A stretch of 58,723 nt of DNA from Brevibacillus daliensis (GTDB lineage Bacteria; Bacillota; Bacilli; Brevibacillales; Brevibacillaceae), in assembly GCF_021245735.1 (NCBI RefSeq), contig NZ_JAJISB010000044.1, forward strand, positions 1 to 58,723, written 5' to 3'. Shown piece after piece: positions 25,877-34,388 of this stretch (positions are counted from its first letter, which is position 1; each line of letters starts with the position of its first letter). The position numbers and the translations under genes are program-made. The notes beneath the pieces were generated by a model. The model did no database searches. It had not been told where the DNA came from and saw only the letters and a program-made list of their open reading frames with translations.

Positions 25877-26188
25877 CTGCATCAGAATGTAAAACAAATG
25901 TAGAGGAATTTCCTGATACATCTTCTAATGAAGAAATAGCTTTTTCTAATGGACTTCATATAGGGTGTTGTTCATCGGGAGAAGGAAGAGAAACCTAGCA
26001 ATTCTTTCAGCGAATACATCGTTTTCAGCTTCTCTAATAGTAGGATAAAATAGATAAATATGAAGAAGGAAAATGACAACAATAGACAAATTTTTCTGAA
26101 TTTTATCACCCACTTTATTGACAGGAATACTAAAAAAAGGGTAAGATACGTTACGAGTTATATGGACGGAAGAGGTGACCCAGCTTAG
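25877..26188 (+). promoter_or_regulatory. Leader and promoter of the small membrane protein/alr unit
   Basis: This stretch holds no gene. TTGACA at 26118-26123 followed 18 bases later by TAAGAT at 26142-26147 is a likely vegetative promoter. The ribosome site GAGGTGA lies before the ATG at 26189. Confidence 0.5.
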
Positions 26189-26632
26189 ATGAAGACACAA
26201 TACGGGGAAGTTATAGTAAGCGATAAAGCAACATATTCCGACTTGTTTCTACGCAAGAATCCTAGAATGCGTATTTTAGAAACAATTGTATTTATCGTTG
26301 CAATTATTTTACTTTCACTTCTCTTTGAAGATCGTAATTCAGCGTTGTTTAAGGTAGTAGCAGTAGGAAGTGCAGTTGTATTATTGGGGCTCACTCCGAT
26401 TATCTATAAAGCGGTGCTTAATCCCCACTATACCTTAACGAAAACACATTTAATCATTACGATAAGAGGTGTAGAAACAGCCTTTCATTTAACACAGGTA
26501 GAGCCTATCTTGGAAGGACGCCATCTGTACAGGTTAAATGGAAAACGCGCTTCTTTAATGATTAATCGCAAATTCCTTACAGAATTAAATCAACAAATTC
26601 AACTTATTCAAAAGAAGAACAAGAGGCGGTAG
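26189..26632 (+). CDS. Membrane protein with PH-like domain, unknown function
   Basis: This protein has 147 residues with two adjacent membrane helices at about residues 28-47 and 53-72. A cytoplasmic C-terminal domain follows (TLTKTHLIITIRGVETAFHL). It has the strand pattern of bacterial PH-like domains and a basic tail ending in KKNKRR. I do not know its role. It ends four bases before the alr ATG and is surely in the same transcript. Confidence 0.7.
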   Translation: MKTQYGEVIVSDKATYSDLFLRKNPRMRILETIVFIVAIILLSLLFEDRNSALFKVVAVGSAVVLLGLTPIIYKAVLNPHYTLTKTHLIITIRGVETAFHLTQVEPILEGRHLYRLNGKRASLMINRKFLTELNQQIQLIQKKNKRR

Positions 26633-26636
26633 GTTT

Positions 26637-27842
26637 ATGAAGCCATTTGCTCGTGATACCTGGATAGAGATTGACTTGGATGCAATTGCTTCCAATGTTC
26701 AAGCATTACGTCGACACATTCCTTCTCATACTCAGATCATGGCTGTAGTTAAGGCTGACGGATATGGACACGGATCTACTACTATAGCAAAAGAAGCATT
26801 GTCAAACGGTGCATCACGTCTTGCCGTAGCGGCTTTAGATGAAGCGCTTGTCCTGAGACGAGCAGGGATCACAGCTCCAATTCTAGTACTGGGATATACT
26901 CCAATTGAAGCTATTACAAACGCGATTCACGAAAACATCGAACTTACGGTTTATCACGTAGATTGGGTAGAGGAAGCAGCGCGCTTGCTGCAGGCAGAAG
27001 GCGGTCATTTGGCTCTGCATGTGAAAGTGGATACAGGCATGGGAAGAATTGGCGTGCGGGAAGAAGAAGAAGTGTTGAAACTGGTTGAGCGAATTAATTC
27101 CTCGGCCGGTATCGAATGGGCAGGAATTTTCACACATTTCGCCTGTGCTGATGAAGAAGACACCACCCATGTCACTGAGCAGCACGTACGCTTTCAGCAA
27201 TTATTAACCGTGTTAAAAGAAGCAGGTAATATGTTGCCTCTTGTCCACTGCAACAATACAGCTGCCGCCATTCTATTTCCAGAATGGGGTTATGATCTGA
27301 TCCGTTTAGGCATAGGCTTATACGGATTATATCCTTCACTTTATGTAAAACAGCAAGGACGCGTTACTCTAACTCCTGCCCTTAGTTTGAAGTCGAGAAT
27401 TGCCCATATAAAAACGTTACCGCAAAAGGCAAGCATCAGCTATGGTGCTACGTATTATGCAGATAGCAATGAGCAGATTGCAACTGTGCCCATTGGATAT
27501 GGTGACGGTTTTTCCCGCCAGCTTTCCAATCGTGGTTCAGCTATTTGGTCTGGTAAACGTGTGCCTATTGTTGGCAGAGTATGCATGGATCAAATCATGC
27601 TGAGCATTCCAGAAGGAACGGCGAATGTAGGGGATGAGGTTGTTTTATATGGCCGACAAGGTCAGGAAGAGATTTCCTTAGATGAGATCGCTACCCTGCT
27701 CGGGACAATAAACTACGAAATTTCCTGCATGCTTAACTATCGAATTCCACGTGTGTACGTACGAAATGGTCAGTATGTCGGAATTTGTCACGGAATTGCC
27801 AATAACTTCTTACAGGAAAGTAGAAAAAAGGCAGGAATTTAG
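26637..27842 (+). CDS. alr: Alanine racemase
   Basis: Alr is a PLP enzyme that converts L- to D-alanine for peptidoglycan. The protein has 401 residues. The PLP lysine is Lys39 in MAVVKADGYGHG. The catalytic tyrosine block is KASISYGATYYA and the C-terminal signature is VGRVCMDQIML. The last 20 or so residues (IANNFLQESRKKAGI) extend past the usual end. It is placed as in B. subtilis, between ydcC and the ndoAI-ndoA pair. Confidence 0.95.
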   Translation: MKPFARDTWIEIDLDAIASNVQALRRHIPSHTQIMAVVKADGYGHGSTTIAKEALSNGASRLAVAALDEALVLRRAGITAPILVLGYTPIEAITNAIHENIELTVYHVDWVEEAARLLQAEGGHLALHVKVDTGMGRIGVREEEEVLKLVERINSSAGIEWAGIFTHFACADEEDTTHVTEQHVRFQQLLTVLKEAGNMLPLVHCNNTAAAILFPEWGYDLIRLGIGLYGLYPSLYVKQQGRVTLTPALSLKSRIAHIKTLPQKASISYGATYYADSNEQIATVPIGYGDGFSRQLSNRGSAIWSGKRVPIVGRVCMDQIMLSIPEGTANVGDEVVLYGRQGQEEISLDEIATLLGTINYEISCMLNYRIPRVYVRNGQYVGICHGIANNFLQESRKKAGI

Positions 27843-28013
27843 CAGAATAGATCGAATAAGATGTAAGAAATGTTTTTTATAAGGTAAGATCCGGCAAAAG
27901 AAATGAAAATAGGTATATTTTTAAATACGGTTCGACATAATGGTACTGATACGTATGGAATTATAGTAACGAATTAGGAAATAGGTTACGGTCATGGCTG
28001 GAGGTGGATTGTC

Positions 28014-28292
28014 TTGTCTAAAAGAGAAACGAAACGGATCATGATTAGTTTGCCGCAACATTTGCTGCAAGAGGTCGATGGTGTCGTTCAGAAAGAGAAT
28101 TCCAACAGAAGCGAATTGGTACGACAAGCAATGAGTCTTTATCTGAAAGAACGCAAAAAACGCTTTATACGTGAAACCATGCAACGTGGTTACATGGAAA
28201 TGGCCAAGATCAATCTTAATATGGCATCAGAAGCATTTAATGCAGAAGAGGAAGCTGATCATACTGTAGACCGCTTAGTTAGCGGGGTGTAG
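28014..28292 (+). CDS. ndoAI: Antitoxin NdoAI (EndoAI, MazE-type)
   Basis: This ribbon-helix-helix antitoxin has 92 residues. Residues 5-50 (TKRIMISLPQHLLQEVDGVV then SNRSELVRQAM) form the DNA-binding RHH dimer unit. The C-terminal half is charged and should wrap the NdoA toxin. The start is TTG at 28014 behind GGAGGTGG. The gene ends three bases before ndoA, the usual antitoxin-toxin coupling. Confidence 0.9.
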   Translation: MSKRETKRIMISLPQHLLQEVDGVVQKENSNRSELVRQAMSLYLKERKKRFIRETMQRGYMEMAKINLNMASEAFNAEEEADHTVDRLVSGV

Positions 28293-28295
28293 AGC

Positions 28296-28646
28296 GTGAA
28301 TGTCAAACGTGGCGATGTATTTTTCGCGGACCTTTCCCCTGTAGTTGGCTCGGAACAAGGTGGAGTCAGACCGGTATTAGTTATTCAAAACGATATTGGA
28401 AATCGCTTTAGTCCGACGGTTATCGTCGCTGCGATCACTGCTCAGATACAAAAGGCGAAATTGCCTACCCATGTTGAGATCGATGCGATAACATATGGAT
28501 TTGATCGGGATTCCGTTATCCTATTGGAACAAATAAGGACCATTGATAAGCAAAGACTAACAGACAAGATCACACATCTAAATGATGAGATGATGGACCG
28601 TGTTGATGAAGCAATTCAGATTAGTCTCGGATTAATAGATTTTTAA
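28296..28646 (+). CDS. ndoA: Endoribonuclease NdoA (EndoA, MazF-type toxin)
   Basis: This sequence-specific mRNA interferase has 116 residues, the normal length. The N-terminal [20 protein letters not shown] and [10 protein letters not shown], followed by [10 protein letters not shown] and [17 protein letters not shown], make it nearly typical of Bacillus EndoA. In B. subtilis EndoA cuts at UACAU. The start is GTG at 28296. In B. subtilis the rsb-sigB operon comes next. Here a RiPP-like cluster lies between. Confidence 0.94.
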   Translation: MNVKRGDVFFADLSPVVGSEQGGVRPVLVIQNDIGNRFSPTVIVAAITAQIQKAKLPTHVEIDAITYGFDRDSVILLEQIRTIDKQRLTDKITHLNDEMMDRVDEAIQISLGLIDF

Positions 28647-28691
28647 TTTATAACTAGGTTGAAGAAGTAGTATCCTGTTTCGTTCAACTTT

Positions 28692-28742
28692 AACCGAGAT
28701 CTCTAAGCCAGCTATTAGTTGGTTTAGAGATCTCGGTTTTTT
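28692..28742 (+). terminator. Terminator of the alr-ndoAI-ndoA unit
   Basis: AACCGAGATCTCTAA pairs with TTAGAGATCTCGGTT, followed by a T-run. This separates the toxin gene from the RiPP-like cluster. Confidence 0.92.
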
Positions 28743-28981
28743 GTGTGGCGACGGTATAAATGAGATATGTGAGCAGTAAAATATGATGGTGTCAATGTTA
28801 CTATTAGTAACAAAAAAAAATATAAACAGGAATGGAATTATTTTTTGATTAGTTGTATATATATCTCTTGACTATCAATAAAGGTTAAAAAAAAAATTAT
28901 TTTTTTAAAAAATAGGTGATTTATATTTTGGGATATTATATAATTATTGTAAAATAATAACACGAACGAAGGTGGTAATGA
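28743..28981 (+). promoter_or_regulatory. AT-rich promoter region of the RiPP-like cluster
   Basis: Positions 28801-28980 are only about 19 percent GC by my count, with long A and T runs. TATAAT at 28939-28944 is a perfect -10. The -35 (TGATTT at 28917-28922, 16-base spacing) is poor, which would suit a promoter needing an activator. AAGGTGGT precedes the TTG start at 28982. Confidence 0.5.
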
Positions 28982-30925
28982 TTGAAAATTGCTCTGCTTA
29001 ACATGCCATTTGGTTCTTTATATCGACCCTCAATTGGAATTTCCCTCTTGCAAGCCGCTCTCAAAAATCGCGATTTTTCCTGTAATACGTATTACCTCAA
29101 CTTAATTTTTTCCTCTATGATTAGCCCAGAAACCTACGATTATATCACAGAGAGTTCAATTATTCCCATTAATTCACTTTGTGGAGAATGGATTTTCTCT
29201 GAATCACTTTATAAAAAAAATAATATCTCTGAGTTTCAGACATACTTCTTTGATAATTATTGGAAAAAGAAATCAATGGAAGAGAAAGAATCTCTATTTG
29301 AAACCATAAAAGAGATACGCTCACATGTTGAACCGTTTCTTGAAAGGGTATTGAATGAATTCGATTGGGCTTCATACGATATCATTGGATTTACCTCTGT
29401 ATTTGAGCAAAATGTAGCCTCTTTAAGTCTAGCTAAGAGAATGAAAGAGCGTTGGCCTCACTTACGGATCATAATTGGTGGCGCAAATGCGGAAGGCGAG
29501 ATGGGGCAAGGCATTTTAGATGAATTCCCTTTTATTGATGCTGTTTGTTCTGGAGAAGGCGACTATTCGTTTGTTGATTTTATGGAAAAGTTGAGGCTGA
29601 CAGGAAATTGGGATGATTGTGATATAAAAGGCATTGTAACCCAGACTAAGCGACGAAAACGAGGAATTACATCAGTTGTTGAATACTCCGATTCAGTCCA
29701 TAAGATGGATGACTTGCCATACCCCAATTACGATGAATATTTTGAACAAATGGAAAAATATGAATTACTTCAGCAGACTGTACCACCTAGATTCTTATTT
29801 GAGTCATCACGTGGTTGTTGGTGGGGAGCAAAACAACATTGTCTTTTTTGTGGCTTAAACGGTTCAAACATGACTTTTCGAAGTAAAACAGCTGAGCGAG
29901 CATTAGATGAGTTGCTTAGTCTCTATGAACGATACAGCAAGTATACGAATAAGGCTTCAGCGGTTGATAACATCATTGATATGCAGTATTTTAAAAGTTT
30001 TTTACCGATGATTAGTGAGAAAAAGATAGATTTAGATATGTTTTACGAGACCAAAGCTAATTTAACAAAAGAACAGGTCAATCTTTTTAAAGAAGCAGGG
30101 TTTCATTATATTCAACCAGGTATTGAAAGTATGATAACCTCAGTGCTCCGATTAATGAATAAAGGAGTCAGCATGTTACAAAACATTCAACTATTAAAGT
30201 GGACAAAAGAATTTGGTGTAAAACCACTATGGAATTTCCTTTACGGGTTTCCTGGTGAACAGGAATCTGAATACCAACATATTTTCAAAATATTTCCTGC
30301 TCTCTACCATCTTGATCCTCCTGGAGCATATGGCCCTATTCGTTTAGATCGTTTCAGCCCCTACTTTAATAACACAGAGAAACATGGCATGACTAATATT
30401 CGACCCATGGCATGCTACCCCCTCATCTATCAAGACCAATCTCGTGAAGCACTAATGAAAATGGCCTATCACTTTGATTTTGACTATGTAAGTGGCCAAG
30501 AACCTAATTCATATGTACAAGAATTGATTCAGGGATTACGTTCATGGCAACAATCACATGATGAAAGTGAATTCTTCTATACCGTAACGGGAGAGCACCT
30601 TGTGATGGTGGACTTACGACCAATTGCCGGCAATCAAAATGTAACTACTTTACAAGGTATAGAAAAACATATTTATCAAGAGTGTGATCGCTTACGTTCC
30701 TTTAAATCGATATGGGGAAATATTAAGGATCAGGGCATTTCCATTACGGAAGAAGAAGTTCGTGCGATGTTAGATTCCTTTGTGCAGCGGCAATGGATGG
30801 TTACAGAAGCGGACGTTTATGTGAGCCTAGCAATACCACTCGGGAACTATATGCCGAGTAAGAATGGACTAGAGCGTCTGTTATTATTATCGGAAAATTC
30901 AGCTAAAAAAGAAGTTCTCATCTAG
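28982..30925 (+). CDS. Radical SAM RiPP maturase, cobalamin-dependent C-methyltransferase type
   Basis: This protein has 647 residues and probably methylates unreactive carbons of a peptide using SAM, cobalamin and a [4Fe-4S] cluster. Residues 1-215 look like the cobalamin-binding fold (KIALLNMPFGSLYRPSIGIS, then IIIGGANAEGEMG and VCSGEGDYSF). The cluster motif is Cys279-x7-Cys287-x2-Cys290 in ESSRGCWWGAKQHCLFCGLN. This is the unusual spacing I associate with the RiPP maturation radical SAM protein 1 family (TIGR03975). A radical SAM barrel (about 275-480) and a C-terminal extension follow. The start is TTG 28982. It heads the cluster 88 bases before the precursor gene. Family membership is firm; the chemistry is inferred. 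Confidence 0.88.
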   Translation: MKIALLNMPFGSLYRPSIGISLLQAALKNRDFSCNTYYLNLIFSSMISPETYDYITESSIIPINSLCGEWIFSESLYKKNNISEFQTYFFDNYWKKKSMEEKESLFETIKEIRSHVEPFLERVLNEFDWASYDIIGFTSVFEQNVASLSLAKRMKERWPHLRIIIGGANAEGEMGQGILDEFPFIDAVCSGEGDYSFVDFMEKLRLTGNWDDCDIKGIVTQTKRRKRGITSVVEYSDSVHKMDDLPYPNYDEYFEQMEKYELLQQTVPPRFLFESSRGCWWGAKQHCLFCGLNGSNMTFRSKTAERALDELLSLYERYSKYTNKASAVDNIIDMQYFKSFLPMISEKKIDLDMFYETKANLTKEQVNLFKEAGFHYIQPGIESMITSVLRLMNKGVSMLQNIQLLKWTKEFGVKPLWNFLYGFPGEQESEYQHIFKIFPALYHLDPPGAYGPIRLDRFSPYFNNTEKHGMTNIRPMACYPLIYQDQSREALMKMAYHFDFDYVSGQEPNSYVQELIQGLRSWQQSHDESEFFYTVTGEHLVMVDLRPIAGNQNVTTLQGIEKHIYQECDRLRSFKSIWGNIKDQGISITEEEVRAMLDSFVQRQWMVTEADVYVSLAIPLGNYMPSKNGLERLLLLSENSAKKEVLI

Positions 30926-31013
30926 AAAAACTGATAGTTATTAGAAGGGGGGTGACAAACTACTTAGGATTGACGAGTGTATTACTGGTTTTATAAAAAA
31001 AGGAGGATTGAAC

Positions 31014-31181
31014 ATGTCTGAGAAAAAAAAGCTTATCCTGTCTCCAGATGCATTCCATGTAAATGAAAATGGTGAAGTTGTTATTGTAAGTGAGCAAGTA
31101 AGAGAAGCACTAGTAAATAGTTCTGAAGAAGCTGCTGTAGGTGAACAAGGAGTTACGGTAAGTGTTTCGGTTTCTATCTAA
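31014..31181 (+). CDS. RiPP precursor peptide, 55 residues
   Basis: This small gene sits between the radical SAM and M16 peptidase genes, behind an excellent AAAGGAGG. The leader (about residues 1-45) starts MSEKKKLILSPDAFHVNENG and is charged and helix-prone. Residues 46-55 are GVTVSVSVSI. From 47 on, Val or Ile strictly alternates with Thr or Ser up to the stop. This tail is the likely core: beta-branched residues are good targets for C-methylation or beta-hydroxylation. The leader-core border near E44-Q45-G46 is a guess. No Cys is present, so lanthionine or thioether chemistry is unlikely. Confidence 0.82.
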   Translation: MSEKKKLILSPDAFHVNENGEVVIVSEQVREALVNSSEEAAVGEQGVTVSVSVSI

Positions 31182-31217
31182 CATAAAGTTTAACTTTTTC
31201 TTTACATCATGAAAAAT

Positions 31218-31248
31218 GTCCTCTCTTCTATATTAATGGGGAGAGGAC
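31218..31248 (+). promoter_or_regulatory. Hairpin between the precursor and M16 peptidase genes
   Basis: GTCCTCTC at 31218-31225 pairs perfectly with GAGAGGAC at 31241-31248. No T-run follows on the plus strand. It probably acts as an mRNA-stabilising or partial attenuating structure that leaves more precursor than enzyme message. Confidence 0.5.
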
Positions 31249-31280
31249 GATATTCCATTTCTTAATGTGGGGTGAGTGAC

Positions 31281-32531
31281 ATGTATCTTGAATCAATTAC
31301 AAAAATAGTACTAGAGAATTGCCTTCAGGTGACGATTAGCCCCAATACTACTGCTCGGACATTAAACATTGGGCTTTTTATTAATCATGGAGTAAAAGAC
31401 GAGGATAGTTCCATAAATGGAATTTCTCATTTTATTGAGCATTTATCATTCAATTACAATAATCTTTATGAGGATACGAGAAAAAAATTAGGACAGCTAA
31501 TGGATAAGGGTGCATTGTACGAAGCATTTACAGGAAAGGAAATGACTAGATGTACACTCTCAGCCCAAGAGCAATGCTTACCGGAGATGATAGATACACT
31601 ATGTAGTATTATTACCGAGTGTAATGTGAATAGAGAAGTTGTAGAGCATGAGCGAGCCATAATAATGCAAGAGGCAGACACTTATTTTTCTTCAGGACGT
31701 GTGAAAGAAGAATTAGTTGAACAAGCTCTATGGGGGAACCGTTCGTTAGGGCTCTTTGTAATTGGAAATCGAAATAATATCGCATCATTTACAGAGAATC
31801 AAATCCAAGAAAGATTTACAAAATTTTACACTCCGAAAAATACGCACTTGATCATTCAAGGTAATGTGGAAACTGATCAAGTAATGGATTTAATCATCAA
31901 AGCATCTAAACGCTTTACAAATTACCTTGATTATAATCGAGATGTGTTTGTTGAAATCGAACCGAGCATAGTAGGAATTGGAAAATCGGATCGAGTTGAT
32001 TTTACGGTTTCTTTTGTAGGAGCTTCATTCCATTCCAGGGAACGACATGCTATGTACTTATTATCAGATATTCTTGGTAACGGGTTAAAATCGAGATTGT
32101 TCACTGAGTTGCGAGAAAAACGGGAGTTGGCCTATACGGTATTTTCTTATGCCCAGAGCTACTCTTTAAGTGGCTATATTGCTATAAATGTTAATTGCCA
32201 AAAGAACAAAATGGATGAGGTGTACCGCTGTATCATCAGTATTTTAGAAGATATTAAAGCAAATGGAGTAAGTGAAGAGGAATTACAAAGAGTAAAAGCT
32301 GCACGTGTTACGAACATGTTGCAATTATTCGGTAACACAAGTAAACACTTGCAAATAACCGGTCGCTATTCTCTTTTACATAAGGATTTTTTCATTGATC
32401 TGGAATTGTACGAGATACGCACGGTTAGTTGCGATGATATCAAAAATCTGGCAAAAAGTATGTTTATTGACGACAGAATGGCCTTATCAGCATTGGGAGC
32501 AAGCTCGGATGAATTGTCTATTTTACTATAG
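31281..32531 (+). CDS. M16-family zinc peptidase, probable leader peptidase
   Basis: This insulinase-type metallopeptidase has 416 residues, one full two-domain half as in processing-peptidase subunits. The inverted zinc motif is His50-x-x-Glu53-His54 (GISHFIEHLSF), and Glu131, 76 residues after the motif, is the third ligand, so the active site is complete. The second half carries the family block LGNGLKSRLFTELREKRELAY. I chose ATG 31281 with GGGGTGAG upstream over the GTG at 31272. In this setting it most likely removes the precursor leader, as M16 enzymes do in other RiPP systems. That role is inferred. Confidence 0.88.
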   Translation: MYLESITKIVLENCLQVTISPNTTARTLNIGLFINHGVKDEDSSINGISHFIEHLSFNYNNLYEDTRKKLGQLMDKGALYEAFTGKEMTRCTLSAQEQCLPEMIDTLCSIITECNVNREVVEHERAIIMQEADTYFSSGRVKEELVEQALWGNRSLGLFVIGNRNNIASFTENQIQERFTKFYTPKNTHLIIQGNVETDQVMDLIIKASKRFTNYLDYNRDVFVEIEPSIVGIGKSDRVDFTVSFVGASFHSRERHAMYLLSDILGNGLKSRLFTELREKRELAYTVFSYAQSYSLSGYIAINVNCQKNKMDEVYRCIISILEDIKANGVSEEELQRVKAARVTNMLQLFGNTSKHLQITGRYSLLHKDFFIDLELYEIRTVSCDDIKNLAKSMFIDDRMALSALGASSDELSILL

Positions 32532-32545
32532 GGAGGAACATGGAG

Positions 32546-33103
32546 ATGATAAATCAATCGAACAACGTCGAGAATCCGTTACGAGACAATTCAAGTACTG
32601 CCAAGGAAAATTTGCTTCAAGATCGTGGAATTGAAGTGTTTCTCTGTTTGCTGGAGGCTCCGCATTCTGCAAGTGAACTCTCAGTAAGACTGGGCCAATC
32701 ACGAGCTAAAATTAATTATGTAATAGATCACTTACTCAAAGAAAATCTAATTAGTTTACATATGGAGAAAGTGAACGGAAACAGTATTGAGAAATTTTAT
32801 GCAGCAAACACGGAAACATTTCAATTGCATTCAAGTGGAAATGAAAGTCATACCGAAAAGATGAAGACTATTCTGTATATTTTAGATTTAATGAAAGAGA
32901 ATCTCATTAAAGGATTTAGTCAGGATAAGTCAGTTCATCTTGGAATGGTACATGTAAAAATCCATCCATCTAAAATTAAAAACTACTTAGAGCGACTTAA
33001 AGCTTTGGAAGAAGAATTTGATCAAGAAATAAAGGATGTAGATCACGAGGAAAGTGAATGGTACACAATGGCATTATCGTTGTTCCCAGGACCCCAAATA
33101 TAA
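32546..33103 (+). CDS. Winged-helix transcriptional regulator of the cluster
   Basis: This protein has 185 residues. Residues 28-90 form an ArsR-like winged helix (FLCLLEAPHSASELSVRLG, then RAKINYVIDHLLKENLIS). The C-terminal part has amphipathic helices for dimerisation or ligand binding. It lacks metal-binding Cys. It starts 14 bases after the M16 gene and shares its transcript. I prefer ATG 32546, nine bases from GGGAGG, over ATG 32540. It is the only regulator in the cluster and probably controls it, perhaps sensing the product. Confidence 0.75.
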   Translation: MINQSNNVENPLRDNSSTAKENLLQDRGIEVFLCLLEAPHSASELSVRLGQSRAKINYVIDHLLKENLISLHMEKVNGNSIEKFYAANTETFQLHSSGNESHTEKMKTILYILDLMKENLIKGFSQDKSVHLGMVHVKIHPSKIKNYLERLKALEEEFDQEIKDVDHEESEWYTMALSLFPGPQI

Positions 33104-33117
33104 GAAGGGAGGTATTT

Positions 33118-34374
33118 ATGGAAGACATGTCGGCATTGGAGAAACCTGAAGAAAAAGTACCATCAAACTTTAAAAGATTATTCGCTATACGAGACTATCG
33201 TAATCTTATAGCAGCTCAGTTAATATCCAATCTGGGAGACGGCGTTTATGCAATTGGTTTAATCTGGTTGATGAAATTACTCACCAATAGTTCCATTCAA
33301 ATGTCTATTTTGTTAGCGGCTGAGATCATTCCATTGATTCTATTGGGTATTTTTGCAGGCGTAGTAGTAGATATGGGAAATAAGCGTCGTATCATGATGA
33401 TAGCTGATGTTGGACGAGGCATTATTTTATTAGCCATTGCTGGACTATTACTAGCGGGATGGTTACAACCTTGGATGTTAATTGTTGGTGCTATCATTTT
33501 ATCTTCTTTTAGCGCTTACTTCACTCCTGCTCGTGCTGTTACGGTTCGAACGATTGTACCTGAAGAACTGATTCGTCAGGCTCAAAGTATTTCTCAAGGA
33601 ATGCAGACAGTAGTAGGTATTGCTGGTCCTGCAATTGGAGCATTGCTCCTTTCTTTTGATCTATCCTATGTATTTTTGTTTAATGGGATATCTTTCTTTA
33701 TCTCGTTATATTTTATCTGGTTAATCAAGCGAGAAGAATTGAACCAAAACTATGAAGGTAAAATGAACTATCAGAAGATTAAGCAAGGATTAACTGGTGG
33801 TTTTCGTGCCATTTTAGGGGAACCCATTTTACGTGACATTCTCATCTATATGATGTTAGTAAATTTTATATTGGCACCAACTTCTATCTTGTTTCCATTA
33901 TATGTATCACACATATCTCAGTTGGCATCTATTGAGATTGCTCTTGTCTTGGGCATTCTATTAGGTTCATTACTAGTGGGACTTATGTCTAAATGGAAAT
34001 TATTTTTGGCGTTAGTGACAGGTCTACTATTAATCATGATACCTTTTGGACTATTATCCATCGTGACTCAGTATTGGTTAATGATAGGCTGTGCATTCGT
34101 AGCAGGGATAGGTAGCTCTATTGCTAATGTCACGCTGCAAACGCTCTTTATGATAAAAGTTCCGCTTGAGGTATTGGGTAGAGCATCAAGCATGATGCGT
34201 GTATTACTCGAATCCTTCCGCCCATTAGCAATTCTTGCTACAGGATCTCTCGTTGCATTATATAGCGTCAGAGATATATTTTTAGCAATCGCAGTGTTTG
34301 GAATTTTACTCATTGGTTTGATGTGGGTAAATCCTTCCATTCGAAAAAATGAAGAAAAGCAATATGTAGCGTAG
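33118..34374 (+). CDS. MFS exporter of the RiPP-like cluster
   Basis: This major facilitator permease has 418 residues and about twelve membrane segments. The N-terminus (residues 1-25) is charged and cytoplasmic. The helix 2-3 loop carries GVVVDMGNKRRIMMIADVGR, a motif A variant. The sequence type is that of macrolide-efflux-like (MefA/enterobactin exporter-like) proteins. I chose ATG 33118 with AAGGGAGG upstream. In-frame codons back to 33058 overlap the regulator gene. It is the only transporter in the cluster and is likely to export or give immunity to the product. Confidence 0.85.
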   Translation: MEDMSALEKPEEKVPSNFKRLFAIRDYRNLIAAQLISNLGDGVYAIGLIWLMKLLTNSSIQMSILLAAEIIPLILLGIFAGVVVDMGNKRRIMMIADVGRGIILLAIAGLLLAGWLQPWMLIVGAIILSSFSAYFTPARAVTVRTIVPEELIRQAQSISQGMQTVVGIAGPAIGALLLSFDLSYVFLFNGISFFISLYFIWLIKREELNQNYEGKMNYQKIKQGLTGGFRAILGEPILRDILIYMMLVNFILAPTSILFPLYVSHISQLASIEIALVLGILLGSLLVGLMSKWKLFLALVTGLLLIMIPFGLLSIVTQYWLMIGCAFVAGIGSSIANVTLQTLFMIKVPLEVLGRASSMMRVLLESFRPLAILATGSLVALYSVRDIFLAIAVFGILLIGLMWVNPSIRKNEEKQYVA

Positions 34375-34388
34375 AGGAGAGGGTTGAA

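Noticed and set aside
30950-30994. A 14-codon ORF (GTG start) between the radical SAM and precursor genes, next to a GGGGGG run
   Set aside because: The GTG directly abuts the purine run, leaving no spacing for initiation, and the peptide has no features of a precursor.
30970-30997. A promoter (TTGACG and TATAAA, 16-base spacing) directly upstream of the precursor gene
   Set aside because: The predicted start of transcription would fall at about 31004, inside the AGGAGG ribosome site, so the message would be poorly translated. Probably chance.
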